A DNA stretch of 64,000 bases from Roseicyclus sp. Its GTDB lineage: Bacteria > Pseudomonadota > Alphaproteobacteria > Rhodobacterales > Rhodobacteraceae. The stretch covers positions 90,243 to 154,242 of the forward strand of contig JAGYJU010000018.1 of assembly GCA_018401965.1 (NCBI GenBank), written 5' to 3'. The notes beneath the pieces are model-generated. The model did no database searches. It was not told the origin of the DNA and was given only the letters and a program-made list of their open reading frames with translations. The position numbers were made by a program, and so were the translations under genes. Shown piece by piece: positions 46,144 to 54,744 of this stretch. The first letter of the stretch is position 1. Each line of letters begins with the position of its first letter.

Positions 46144-46278
46144 GGGCGTGAAAATATCCTTTCACAACGCCCCGTCGCAAGTCGGCAATGCGGGGCGCAA
46201 CGACCGGCCGGATAACCCTTGCCCAGCCCGCTTTCATCGCCTATCGACGATCAACGAAACGATGGGCCGGGGCAGACC

Positions 46279-46602
46279 ATGGACAGCGACATCGCCGATC
46301 TTGCCAAGGCGCTGGCCCACCCTGCGCGGCTGCGCATCCTGCGGCTGTTGCAGGCAACGCCCGGCTGCATCGGCGGCGATATCGTGGGCGCGGTCGGGCT
46401 GGCGCAATCGACCGTGTCCGAACACCTGCGCATCCTCAAGGCCGCGGGCATCATCACCGGCGACATCGCGGGGCCGCGCATCTGCTATGCGCTGGCCCCG
46501 GGCGCCTTGGGCCCGCTGGCCGATTTCATCGCGGCGCTGGCGCCGCCGCTTGGCGACGCCTGTTGCCTGCCCCCGGAAAGGCATGATCATGACGCTCTTT
46601 GA
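46279..46602 (+). CDS. arsR: ArsR-family metalloregulator
   Basis: A 107-aa winged-helix repressor: [20 protein letters not shown], then [20 protein letters not shown] (recognition helix) and [10 protein letters not shown]-terminal vicinal pair C95-C96 (GDACCLPPE) resembles the arsenite site known from the A. ferrooxidans-type ArsR, in place of the N-terminal CxC type. It overlaps the arsenite-pump gene by about 20 bases, so it probably regulates its own operon. Confidence 0.9.
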   Translation: MDSDIADLAKALAHPARLRILRLLQATPGCIGGDIVGAVGLAQSTVSEHLRILKAAGIITGDIAGPRICYALAPGALGPLADFIAALAPPLGDACCLPPERHDHDAL

Positions 46603-47617
46603 ACGCTGGCTGACGCTTTGGGTCGCGCTGTGCATCCTTGCGGGGCTGATCCTGGTCAACCTGGTACCGGGCGCCTTCGCGGCGCTGGCGGCGCTGGAAT
46701 ACGCATCGGTGAACCTGGTCGTGGCGGTGCTGATCTGGGCGATGGTCTATCCGATGATGATCGCCGTCGATCTCGGATCGCTGCGCGCCGTGGGCCAGCG
46801 CCCCAAGGGGCTGATCATCACGCTGGTGGTCAACTGGCTGATCAAGCCCTTCAGCATGGCGGCGCTGGCGGTCTTGTTCTTCGACCATGTCTTTGCCGGT
46901 CTGATCGATCCGGACCGCGCGCCCGAATACATCGCGGGGCTGATCCTGTTGGGCGCCGCCCCTTGTACCGCGATGGTCTTCGTCTGGTCGCAGCTGACCC
47001 GCGGCGATCCGAATTACACGCTGGTGCAGGTGTCGGTGAATGACCTGATCATGGTGGTGGCCTTCGCGCCCATCGTGGCGGTGCTGCTTGGCGTGACCGA
47101 TATTTCCGTGCCCTGGGAAACGCTGGTGCTGTCTGTGGTGCTGTATATCGTCATTCCGCTGCTCGCGGGGCTGTTGACGCGGCGGGCGTTGATCGCGCGG
47201 GGCGGCGTCGCGGCGGTCGAGGCCTTTACCGCGCGGATCAAGCCCGCCTCCGTACTGGGGCTTTTGGCGACCGTGGTCTTGCTCTTCGGTTTCCAGGGGC
47301 CGGTGATCCTGGCGCAACCGCTGTTGATCGCGCTGCTCGCGGTGCCGATCGTGATCCAGTCCTACGGCATCTTCGCGCTTGGCTATGGCTGGGCCTACCT
47401 GTGGCGGGTGCCGCACAAGGTGGCCGCCCCCTGCGCCTTGATCGGCACGTCGAATTTCTTTGAACTGGCGGTCGCGGTGGCCATCGGGTTGTTCGGGCTG
47501 AATTCCGGCGCGGCGCTGGCCACGGTGGTGGGCGTTCTGGTCGAGGTGCCCGTGATGCTGAGCCTTGTGGCCATCGCCAACCGCACGCGGGCGCGGTTCG
47601 ACGCGCACGGGGCCTGA
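46583..47617 (+). CDS. acr3: Arsenite efflux permease, ACR3 family
   Basis: About 342-344 aa (ATG at 46583 or 46589) with ten hydrophobic helices. Family markers: [32 protein letters not shown], and the helix-4 region [20 protein letters not shown] with the conserved Cys needed for arsenite transport. [18 protein letters not shown] comes near the end. Extrudes As(III). It overlaps arsR and is followed by a TPP riboswitch and the thi genes. Confidence 0.95.
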   Translation: MIMTLFERWLTLWVALCILAGLILVNLVPGAFAALAALEYASVNLVVAVLIWAMVYPMMIAVDLGSLRAVGQRPKGLIITLVVNWLIKPFSMAALAVLFFDHVFAGLIDPDRAPEYIAGLILLGAAPCTAMVFVWSQLTRGDPNYTLVQVSVNDLIMVVAFAPIVAVLLGVTDISVPWETLVLSVVLYIVIPLLAGLLTRRALIARGGVAAVEAFTARIKPASVLGLLATVVLLFGFQGPVILAQPLLIALLAVPIVIQSYGIFALGYGWAYLWRVPHKVAAPCALIGTSNFFELAVAVAIGLFGLNSGAALATVVGVLVEVPVMLSLVAIANRTRARFDAHGA

Positions 47618-47668
47618 CCCGCCCCGCCCGGCGCGGGCGCTTGACTTTGCGCCGCAAACCCACAGACT

Positions 47669-47766
47669 GGCACCCGCGACAGGGGCGTCCGGGCAACCGG
47701 GCTGAGAAGCACCCTTTGAACCTGAACCAGATCATGCTGGCGTAGGAAGTCCGCGGTGGGTGCCCG
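47669..47766 (+). promoter_or_regulatory. TPP riboswitch (thi box) upstream of thiM
   Basis: Contains the conserved core blocks GGGGCG (~47682), CTGAGA (47702-47707), ACCCTTTGAACCTGA (47711-47725), ATGCTGGCG (47734-47742) and AGGAA. Outer arms GGCACCC at ~47669 and GGGTGCC at ~47758 can close the domain. It lies 60 bp before thiM. Binding of thiamine pyrophosphate should lower expression of thiMED; whether by transcription or translation is not clear. Confidence 0.93.
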
Positions 47767-47825
47767 TTTGGCCAGGTCTGGCCGGGCTTGCCCGCTTTGG
47801 TCCCCTGCGCTGGCGGGGGAACACG

Positions 47826-48614
47826 ATGGACACCACCGGAACCTGCCTGCACCAGATGCGCGCCACCGCGCCGCTTGTGCACAATATCACCAATTTCGTC
47901 GCCATGAACATCATGGCCAATGTGCTTTTGGCGGCGGGGGCATCGCCCGCGATGGTCCATGCCCGCGACGAGGTGGCGGAATTTGCCCATCTCGCCCAGG
48001 CGCTCAGCGTCAACATCGGCACGCCCGACCCCGACTGGGCGCAGGCGATGGCGATGGCCGCCGGGGTGATGGCCGAGACCGGCAAGCCATGGGTGCTTGA
48101 CCCGGTCGGCGTGGGCGCGACCCGCTTTCGGCAAGAGATCTGCGCGCGGCTGCTTGATCTTGGCCCCGGCGTGATCCGGGGCAATGCGTCGGAAATCCTT
48201 GCGCTTGCGGGGATCGGGGCAAAGGGCCGGGGCGCGGATGCCGCCGACCCGGTCGAGGCGGCCGAAACGGCGGCGCGCGACCTGGCCCGGCGCACGGGCG
48301 GGGTGGTCGCCGTGTCGGGGCCGGTCGATTACATCACCGACGGCACATCGGCCTACCAGGTGGCCAATGGCCATGCCTTGATGCCGCGCGTCACCGCGCT
48401 TGGCTGTTCGCTGAACGGGGTGATCGCGGCCTTCCTGGTGGGCCAGCCCCCCCTGCCCGCCACGGTGGCCGCCCTCGCCTATTACGGGCTGGCGGGCGAG
48501 CGGGCGGCCCAGGCCGCAGCCGGGCCGGGCAGTTTCCAGGTGGCGTTCCTCGATGCGCTCCATGCCCTGACGCCCAGTGATCTGGATGCCGGCGCACGGG
48601 TCAGCCGCGCATGA
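47826..48614 (+). CDS. thiM: Hydroxyethylthiazole kinase ThiM
   Basis: A 262-aa ribokinase-like enzyme salvaging thiazole for thiamine synthesis. Segments: PLVHNITNFVAMNIMANVLL, ASPAMVHARDEV, WVLDPVGVGATRFR, VIRGNASEILALAG, VAVSGPVDYITDG and the active-site ALGCSLNGVIAAFL. Start ATG 47826, GGGGGA upstream. First gene under the TPP riboswitch; overlaps thiE by 4 bases. Confidence 0.95.
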   Translation: MDTTGTCLHQMRATAPLVHNITNFVAMNIMANVLLAAGASPAMVHARDEVAEFAHLAQALSVNIGTPDPDWAQAMAMAAGVMAETGKPWVLDPVGVGATRFRQEICARLLDLGPGVIRGNASEILALAGIGAKGRGADAADPVEAAETAARDLARRTGGVVAVSGPVDYITDGTSAYQVANGHALMPRVTALGCSLNGVIAAFLVGQPPLPATVAALAYYGLAGERAAQAAAGPGSFQVAFLDALHALTPSDLDAGARVSRA

Positions 48615-49222
48615 GGGGGCCAGTCTATGTCATCACCGACCCGGACGCGCCCCTGCCCGTGGTCGACCAGGCGCTGGCGGCCGCGCGCGGCGGGGCGGCC
48701 ATGGTCCAGGTCCGCGACAAGCAGGCCAGCGATGCCGAGATGGCGGCGCTGATCGCCCATCTTCTGCCGCTGCTGACGCCCCTTGGCACCAAGCTGATCG
48801 TCAATGACCGGCTGGAGGTGGCGCGGATCACCCGCGCCCATGGCCTGCACATCGGCCAGGGCGATGGCGACCCCGCCCTGATCCGTCGCAAATTGCCGCC
48901 CGGCATGATCCTTGGGCTGTCGATCGAAACCGTCGCACAGGCCCGCGCCATTCCGGCGGGGGTGGATTACATCGGCGCAGGCCCGGTGCGCGCCACCGCC
49001 ACCAAGCCCGACCATGCCCCGCCCACAGGCTTTGACGGGCTGGCGGCGATCGTGGCGGCCACGCGGCGGCCCACCTGGGCCATCGGCGGGCTGAAACCGG
49101 GCGATGCGGCGGCGATCAAGGCGACTGGGGCCACCGGCATGGCCGTGGTCAGCGCCGTGACCCGCGCCCCCGACCCACGGGCCGCAACGGCGGCGCTGGT
49201 GGCGGAATGGGGGCGCGCATGA
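48611..49222 (+). CDS. thiE: Thiamine-phosphate synthase ThiE
   Basis: A 203-aa TIM-barrel enzyme joining HMP-PP and thiazole phosphate. Motifs: VYVITDPDAPLP, GGAAMVQVRDKQASDAEMAA, KLIVNDRLEVA, AHGLHIGQGDGDPALIRRKL, VDYIGAGPVRATATKPDHAP and AIGGLKPGDA. It overlaps thiM and thiD by 4 bases each. Confidence 0.95.
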   Translation: MRGPVYVITDPDAPLPVVDQALAAARGGAAMVQVRDKQASDAEMAALIAHLLPLLTPLGTKLIVNDRLEVARITRAHGLHIGQGDGDPALIRRKLPPGMILGLSIETVAQARAIPAGVDYIGAGPVRATATKPDHAPPTGFDGLAAIVAATRRPTWAIGGLKPGDAAAIKATGATGMAVVSAVTRAPDPRAATAALVAEWGRA

Positions 49223-50026
49223 TCCCCAACATCCTGTCCATCGCCGGGTCCGACCCATCGGGGGGCGCGGGCATCCAGGCCGACATCAAGGCCATTTCTG
49301 CCAATCGCGGCTATGCCATGGCGGCCATCACCGCCCTGACCGCGCAAAACACCCAAGGCGTGCAGGCCGTGCAGCGGGTCGACCCCGATCTGGTCGCAGC
49401 CCAGATCGCGTCGATCCGCGCCGATATCCGCATCGACGCGGTCAAGATCGGCATGTTGGGCGATGCCGCCATCATCAGGGCGGTGATCACCGCGCTGGCG
49501 GGGCTTGGGGCGCCCATCGTGCTGGACCCGGTCATGGTCGCCAAGGGCGGCGACAGGCTGCTTGTGGCCGATGCGGTGGCCGCGCTGCGCCGGGCCTTGC
49601 CGCGCGCGCAGGTGATCACCCCCAACCTGCCCGAGGCCGCCGACCTGCTGGACCAGCCCGAGGCGACAACGACGGGGCGGCATGGAAACCCAGGCCCGCG
49701 CGCTGCTGGCGCTGGGTCCGGGGGCGGTGCTGCTCAAGGGCGGGCATCTGCCCGGGGGGGACTGCCCCGATCTCTTGGCCACGGCAGGTGGCCTGACATG
49801 GCTGGATGGCCCGCGCCACCCCACGCGCAAGACCCATGGCACGGGCTGCACCCTGTCCTCGGCTTTGGCCACGGGGCTGGGCCATGGCCTGCCGCTGCAC
49901 CAGGCGGCGGCCCGCGCCAAGGCCTATGTCGCCCGCGCCATCGCGCGCGCGGATGCGCTGAGCGTGGGCCGGGGCCATGGCCCGACCCATCATTTCCACG
50001 AGTTTTTCGAAGGACAGACAGAATGA
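49219..50026 (+). CDS. thiD: HMP/HMP-P kinase ThiD (frameshifted)
   Basis: About 268 aa as intended. N-terminal part: NILSIAGSDPSGGAGIQADI, AAITALTAQNTQGV, PIVLDPVMVAKGGDRLL, VITPNLPEAADLL. One extra base in the G run at 49674-49677 shifts the frame. The second half continues as METQARALLALGPGAVLLKG and KTHGTGCTLSSALATGL with the catalytic Cys, ending at TGA 50026. The unshifted frame continues meaninglessly into the SDR, which happens to share it. Phosphorylates hydroxymethylpyrimidine twice. Confidence 0.92.
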
Positions 50027-50787
50027 CCCGCCCGATATCCGATCTGACCGTGCTTGTGACCGGCGGCGGCCGGGGCCTTGGGGCCGCCATCGCCCGCGCC
50101 TTTGCCCGCGAAGGGGCGCGCGTCGCGATCAACTACCGCCAGAGCCGCGCGGCGGCAGAGGCGCTGGCCCGGGATCTTGGCCCGCGCGCCCTGGCCTTTG
50201 GCGCCGATGTCACCGACCCCGAACAGGTGGCGGACATGGTGGACCAGGTCACCGCGCGCCTTGGGGCGCCCGATGTGCTGGTGCATAACGCGCTGGCCGA
50301 TTTTTCCTTCAACGGCGAGGCGCGCGCGCATCTGGACCGGCTGGCCTGGGCCGATATCGCGCGGCAGGCCGAAACGGCGGTGGGCGGCGCGCTGACCTGT
50401 CTGCAGGCGCTGCGCCCGCAATTCGAGGCGCAGGGGTTTGGCCGGATCATCACCATCGGCACCAACCTGATGCAGAACCCGGTGGTGCCCTACCACGACT
50501 ATACTGCCGCCAAGGGGGCGCTTCTGGCGCTGACCCGCACGGCGGCCAAGGAACTGGGCCCCATCGGCGTGACGGTCAACATGATCTCGGGCGGGTTGCT
50601 CCGGACCACGGATGCCAGCCGCGCCACGCCCGAGGCGGTGTTCGACATCGTGGCCAGCCAGACGCCGCTGGGTCGCGTGACCACGCCCGAAGACCTGGCC
50701 GATGCGGCGCTGTTCTTTGCCTCGCCCTGGGCGCGCGCGGTGACGGGGCAAAACCTGATCGTCGATGGCGGGTTGGTCTTTGGCTGA
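50023..50787 (+). CDS. FabG-like short-chain dehydrogenase/reductase
   Basis: A 254-aa protein with VLVTGGGRGLGAAIARAFAR (cofactor loop), DVLVHNALADFSFNGEA in place of the usual NNAG, and a YTAAKGALLALTRTAAKELG YxxxK motif. Thr stands where the catalytic Ser is expected (TIGTNLMQNPVVPYHDY). The C-terminus is normal (DLADAALFFASPWARAVTGQ, LIVDGGLVFG). It overlaps thiD (ATGA) and so belongs to the riboswitch-controlled operon; a role in thiamine metabolism is not established. Substrate unknown. Confidence 0.82.
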   Translation: MTRPISDLTVLVTGGGRGLGAAIARAFAREGARVAINYRQSRAAAEALARDLGPRALAFGADVTDPEQVADMVDQVTARLGAPDVLVHNALADFSFNGEARAHLDRLAWADIARQAETAVGGALTCLQALRPQFEAQGFGRIITIGTNLMQNPVVPYHDYTAAKGALLALTRTAAKELGPIGVTVNMISGGLLRTTDASRATPEAVFDIVASQTPLGRVTTPEDLADAALFFASPWARAVTGQNLIVDGGLVFG

Positions 50788-51190
50788 TGCAGGCGCAGCG
50801 GGGCGCTTGGACGGGGCTTGCGCAGTTTCGCATCACCCGCCCCGCAAGATGCCGAAAAAACGGGCAAATCCGATCTCTGCCCTGCCAGGCTGGCGGCAAG
50901 GCTTGGGCCTCGGGGCGATCAGCGGCATGGTCAAGACAGTCGCACGCCGGTCGCGTCTCCTCCCTTCTTCCCGATCCGGCGTGTCGATCAGAAAACCCTG
51001 CTGGCGGCCCGCCCTCTCGTCTCTCTTCCCGCATGGGCCGGGTCGCCAGTTTTTTCCAAAATGCGCGGCAAGGTCCGGGGTCATGCGACATGGCTGAAAA
51101 TGCCATCTTTCGGGCGTCTTTTCGCTGACATCGCGCCACGGGGTCCGTGCAGGCTGCGGCAGTCTTGCGCAACACGAAAGGCCACGCGCC
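50788..51190. other. About 400 bp without a supported gene
   Basis: Open frames on both strands lack coding character and family resemblance. The region probably holds the 3' untranslated part of the thi operon and the promoter of the small gene at 51191. No clear terminator hairpin was found. Confidence 0.45.
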
Positions 51191-51283
51191 ATGCAAACCA
51201 CACCCCAGCCCCCGCAGAAAGGGACCAAGCCCGATGATCCAAAGACCGCAAAGACGGTCTTCAAGGATTGGGCCAGCCTCTGA
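51191..51283 (+). CDS. 30-aa protein ending in a DWASL motif
   Basis: ATG 51191 to TGA 51281-51283, with AAAGG about ten bases upstream. The product MQTTPQPPQKGTKPDDPKTA then KTVFKDWASL is hydrophilic, rich in Pro, Lys and Thr, and ends in a short aromatic motif. The 66-aa product at 53073 ends RFTDWASI, so both share F-x-D-W-A-S-[L/I] at the C-terminus. I recall small roseobacter proteins ending this way. Function unknown. Confidence 0.5.
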   Translation: MQTTPQPPQKGTKPDDPKTAKTVFKDWASL

Positions 51284-51310
51284 TACGCTGTTGCCCGAAA
51301 GGGGACAGGC

Positions 51311-51661
51311 ATGGCGCAAGATGACGCGACCGGGGATCCGGTGACAGCCCTGCGCAACATCGGCCCCGCGCAGGGGGCCGAACTTGCGCGCGCGGGCATC
51401 ACCACCGCCACGGCGCTGCGCGCCATGGGGGCAGATGCCGCCTATCGCTCGATGTTGGGCGCCGGCAGCAGGCCGCATTTCATCAGCTATTACGTCTTGC
51501 ACATGGCCTTGCAGGGGCGGCCCTGGAACGATTGCAAAGGCGCGGAAAAAGACAAGCTGCGCCAAGGCTTTGACCAGATAAAGGCGGAGATGTCGGGCAC
51601 GGGCATCGACGGCGCGCTGGAACGGATGCTGGACCAGATCGGCACCGGCCAGCGGCGCTGA
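51311..51661 (+). CDS. TfoX C-terminal domain protein
   Basis: A 116-aa protein beginning with VTALRNIGPAQGAELARAGI then TTATALRAMGADAAYRSMLG, the helix-hairpin-helix-like TfoX_C domain. PHFISYYVLHMALQGRPWND and an amphipathic tail follow. The N-terminal TfoX domain is absent, as is common for stand-alone copies. TfoX relates to competence in gamma-proteobacteria; in this group the role is unknown. Confidence 0.85.
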   Translation: MAQDDATGDPVTALRNIGPAQGAELARAGITTATALRAMGADAAYRSMLGAGSRPHFISYYVLHMALQGRPWNDCKGAEKDKLRQGFDQIKAEMSGTGIDGALERMLDQIGTGQRR

Positions 51662-51736
51662 CAGGCGATCACCGACCGGCGCGACCGGCCCCGCGTCAGC
51701 CTGCCGCAAGCAGAGCCCGGCGGAACCGGACAGGAT

Positions 51737-51750
51737 TTGATCTGCATCAA
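51737..51750. promoter_or_regulatory. FNR/FnrL box upstream of the cytochrome c peroxidase
   Basis: TTGAT-CTGC-ATCAA is a perfect match to the FNR consensus TTGAT-N4-ATCAA. It lies 88 bp before the ATG at 51839, a fitting distance for activation, and suggests induction at low oxygen. Confidence 0.85.
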
Positions 51751-51838
51751 ATAATTGACGCGGCAAATCACAGTAGATCGGTGGCGTTCAACGCCGCAGA
51801 TTGCCGGGGCAGATGACAGGCCCCGCAAGGAGAGACCG

Positions 51839-52882
51839 ATGATGCGATCCCTGACCTTCACCGCCACCACCGCCCTGACCGCAGCCCTGGCCAGCGCCGC
51901 CTTTGCCGATGCCGATTTGCGGGCCTATGCCAATGACGTGTTCGACCCGATCCCGTTGACGACACCGGATTTGCCGAACAACATCATCAGCCGCCAGCGC
52001 GTCGACCTGGGGGCGATGCTGTTCTTTGATCCGCGCATGTCGCGGTCCGGGCTGTTTTCCTGCCAATCGTGCCATAATGTCGGGCTTGGTGGCGTGGACG
52101 GGTTGGAAACCTCGATCGGGCATGGCTGGCAACAGGGGCCGCGCAATTCGCCCACCGTCTACAACGCCGTGTTCAACATCGCCCAGTTCTGGGACGGTCG
52201 CGCGCAAGACCTTGCCGAACAGGCCATGGGCCCGGTGCAGGCCGGTGTCGAAATGAACAACACGCCCGACCGGCTGATCGAAACGCTGAAATCGATGGAA
52301 GATTACATCACCGCCTTCGAAGAGGCCTTTCCGGGCGAGGCAGAGCCGGTCACCTTCCAGAATTTCGCACTGGCCATCGAAGCCTTCGAGGCCACGCTGA
52401 CCACGCCCAATTCGCGCTTTGACCAGTTCCTGAACGGGGCCGACACGCTCAACGAACAGGAAATCCGCGGCCTGAACGCCTTTATCGACGAAGGCTGCGC
52501 GGCCTGCCATGCCGGCGTGAACATGGGCGGCCAGGATTACTATCCCTTCGGCCTCGTCGAACGCCCTGGTGCCGCCGTGATGCCCGAAGGCGATCGTGGC
52601 CGGTTCCAGGTCACCGAAACGGCGTCGGATGATTACGTATTCCGCGCCGCCCCCTTGCGCAACATCGAGCTGACGGCACCCTATTTCCATTCCGGCGTGG
52701 TCTGGTCGCTGGAAGAGGCGGTGGCCGTCATGGGCACATCCCAGCTGGGCGCCGATCTGAGCGAGGATCAGGTGGCCGATATCGCCGCGTTCTTGCGGAC
52801 ACTGACCGGTGAAATTCCCGAGGTGATCCACCCGGTTCTGCCCAGCTCCAGCGCCACGACACCACGGCCCGAACCGATGTAA
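51839..52882 (+). CDS. Di-haem cytochrome c peroxidase
   Basis: A 347-aa periplasmic enzyme reducing hydrogen peroxide with electrons from cytochrome c. Signal peptide residues 1-24 (cleavage after FADA-type sequence). Haem sites are C75-Q-S-C78-H79 and C220-A-A-C223-H224. Family segments: LGAMLFFDPRMSRSGLFSCQ, GPRNSPTVYNAVFNIAQFWD and the C-terminal LRNIELTAPYFHSGVVWSLE. Length is normal. Controlled by the FNR-type box upstream; a terminator follows. Confidence 0.95.
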   Translation: MMRSLTFTATTALTAALASAAFADADLRAYANDVFDPIPLTTPDLPNNIISRQRVDLGAMLFFDPRMSRSGLFSCQSCHNVGLGGVDGLETSIGHGWQQGPRNSPTVYNAVFNIAQFWDGRAQDLAEQAMGPVQAGVEMNNTPDRLIETLKSMEDYITAFEEAFPGEAEPVTFQNFALAIEAFEATLTTPNSRFDQFLNGADTLNEQEIRGLNAFIDEGCAACHAGVNMGGQDYYPFGLVERPGAAVMPEGDRGRFQVTETASDDYVFRAAPLRNIELTAPYFHSGVVWSLEEAVAVMGTSQLGADLSEDQVADIAAFLRTLTGEIPEVIHPVLPSSSATTPRPEPM

Positions 52883-52905
52883 CCCATGCAGGATCGCAAG
52901 GCCGG

Positions 52906-52929
52906 GGCCGCCCATCGGGCGGCCCTTTG
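52906..52929 (+). terminator. Rho-independent terminator of the peroxidase gene
   Basis: GGGCCGCCC at 52906-52914 pairs exactly with GGGCGGCCC at 52918-52926 over ATC, followed by TTT. Confidence 0.8.
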
Positions 52930-53072
52930 GCATTCGGAAAGACCCGGAGCCCGACAGGCAAGACACGGCCACGGGCAGGGAAACCGCAGCGCGCGCATTT
53001 CCCGCTTGACCCGTGACGCGCCTTGGCCCACAGGCCGCGCCACATGCGCAGTCACGCGCACCGAGGCAGAAA

Positions 53073-53273
53073 ATGATCAACCAGAGCAGCACGCAAACAG
53101 CCCCCGTACAAACCGGGGCCCCGGGCCAAACCGGACCACAGTCACCGCACCAGCAAGCGGGTCAGAAACTGGGGCAAACCGCGCAACAGGGCGGGTTCGT
53201 CACCGCACAGGGCCAGATGCAGCAAACCGCGCCGGGCAGCGGGTCGCGGTTCACCGATTGGGCCAGCATCTAG
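53073..53273 (+). CDS. 66-aa Gln-rich protein ending in a DWASI motif
   Basis: ATG 53073 (GAGG eight bases upstream) to TAG 53271-53273. The sequence is low-complexity, rich in Gln, Gly, Thr and Pro (MINQSSTQTAPVQTGAPGQT ... QAGQKLGQTAQQGGF), with no membrane segment, and ends FTDWASI. The C-terminal motif matches the 30-aa protein at 51191. Unknown function; the shared ending suggests a recognition or degradation tag, or a docking motif, which is speculative. Confidence 0.5.
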   Translation: MINQSSTQTAPVQTGAPGQTGPQSPHQQAGQKLGQTAQQGGFVTAQGQMQQTAPGSGSRFTDWASI

Positions 53274-53333
53274 GGCCAGCCCCCGACACGGATCGGCGGC
53301 GGCGGCGCATCCCCGCGCCCCCGCCTGACCAGA

Positions 53334-53972
53334 TCACAACAAGGCGCGTTCGCGGCTGATCATCACCGCGTGGGCGCGATTGCGCGCTTCCAGCTTGCGA
53401 CAGATCGATCGCATGTGCATTTTCACCGAAACCTCGGTGATCCCCATGTCGCGGGCGATTTCCTTGTTGGTCAATCCCTCTGAGGCGCGGCCCAGAACGA
53501 ATTGTTCCTTTTCATTCAACGGCGCCTCGGACGACCCGGAAACGCTGCGGGTCTCGGTGCCCTGCATCGGCACGAACACCTGCCCGGAATCGATCAGCTG
53601 GATCACGCTGAGCAGGGATTGCAGCGGCATGGTCTTGGGGATCAGGCCACGCACCCCCAGTTCCAGCGAACTGTTCAGGAAATGACGGTCAATCTGGCCG
53701 GTGAACAACACCACCCGCGCGCCCCCCGCCTTGTCGACCACGGTCTTGACGCTGGACAGTCCGGCCATGCCCGGCATTTTCAGATCGAGCAGCACCACGT
53801 CGAAGCTTGCAGTGCCCATCGCCGTAAGGGTCGCCTCGAAGCTTTCGGTGGTCACGACGTCGTAATCGGCCCCGCTGCGCAACATGTTGCCGACCGCTTC
53901 GGCCAACAGTCGATGATCGTCGGCGATCAAGACCCTAAGGCTTCGTTCAGGTACCGAATTCACAGCATGCAT
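53334..53972 (-). CDS. NarL/FixJ-type response regulator
   Basis: A 212-aa protein from ATG 53972 with a receiver domain (VLIADDHRLLAEAVGNML, phospho-acceptor Asp63 in VVLLDLKMPGM, Lys in GLIPKTMPLQ). A LuxR-type helix-turn-helix follows (LNEKEQFVLGRASEGLTNKE, IARDMGITEVSVKMHMRSIC). It is divergent from the periplasmic-protein/hybrid-kinase pair at 54250-57441 and is the likely output partner through the kinase's HPt domain. A further in-frame start at 54014 is less likely. Confidence 0.9.
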   Translation of the reverse strand: MHAVNSVPERSLRVLIADDHRLLAEAVGNMLRSGADYDVVTTESFEATLTAMGTASFDVVLLDLKMPGMAGLSSVKTVVDKAGGARVVLFTGQIDRHFLNSSLELGVRGLIPKTMPLQSLLSVIQLIDSGQVFVPMQGTETRSVSGSSEAPLNEKEQFVLGRASEGLTNKEIARDMGITEVSVKMHMRSICRKLEARNRAHAVMISRERALL

Positions 53973-54249
53973 GTCCCCAAGTCCCCTTTCGTGATACGAA
54001 TGGGATGTCCGCATAAGACTGAAGTCCCAGTCAGAGGTAGATCAACCCACTCCAACGGCAAAGCATCTATACTTATTTCACAACTATCGCCTTTAGATCG
54101 TGATACCACGTCAAAAGCGCCACTCGATTGAATGATTAGTTAGTCATATCATCTAAAGATGCAAATTACTATCTTTCGATAGTAGCGGAAGCTCGCTCAA
54201 GTTTGCTGTAGCACTGAACGCTGATGTTCCTTTTACGCCGGAGACCAGT

Positions 54250-54741
54250 ATGCACCGTCGCACTCTCGTGAAACTTGCGTCAGCCGCAGGCCTCGCAGCC
54301 CTGCTGTCTGTCACCACCGCCATGGCACAAGATATCCTGCTGACCCTGGATGGCAATATCGAAGGTGGCGAACGCGGATTTTCGGACGCCGACCTGCAAG
54401 CCCTGCCGCAGGTCGAATTCGAAACCTCGACCATCTGGACCGAAGGCACCCAAAGGTTCTCCGGCCCGTCGCTGTCCAGCCTGCTGGAGGCGGCAGGCGC
54501 CGGCGAGGGCGAGGGCGACTTGACCCTGATGGCGATCAATGACTACATCGTGGAAATGCCCCGCGACGTTGTCGAGGCCTCGGCCCCCATCATCGCGACC
54601 CGGATCGACGGCGAACCTTTCAGCCGCCGCGACAAGGGCCCGCTTTGGTTGGTGTTCCCCTATGACAGCGACGCGCGGTTCCGCGCCGAAAGCGTCTATG
54701 CCTACAGCGTTTGGCAGCTGGTCGGCATCACGATAGACTGA
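54250..54741 (+). CDS. Periplasmic molybdopterin-oxidoreductase-fold protein without cysteine
   Basis: A 163-aa protein with a signal peptide (MHRRTLVKLASAAGLAALLS, cleavage after AMA). The mature part resembles the core of sulfite-oxidase-like domains (FSDADLQALPQVEFETSTIW, FSGPSLSSLLEAAGAG, YIVEMPRDVVEASAPIIATR, KGPLWLVFPYDSDARFRAES). No cysteine is present, so it cannot hold the molybdenum ligand of true enzymes. Its stop is 3 bp from the hybrid-kinase start, so I infer a sensory role, binding a ligand for the kinase. Confidence 0.72.
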   Translation: MHRRTLVKLASAAGLAALLSVTTAMAQDILLTLDGNIEGGERGFSDADLQALPQVEFETSTIWTEGTQRFSGPSLSSLLEAAGAGEGEGDLTLMAINDYIVEMPRDVVEASAPIIATRIDGEPFSRRDKGPLWLVFPYDSDARFRAESVYAYSVWQLVGITID

Positions 54742-54744
54742 ACA

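Noticed and set aside
46219..46278. Longer start for arsR
   Set aside because: The added 20 residues are not ArsR-like; the ATG at 46279 begins the winged-helix domain.
49207..50787. A single 526-codon protein from thiD through the SDR
   Set aside because: Created by the thiD frameshift; the middle part is not protein-like, and a proper ThiD C-terminus and SDR start are present.
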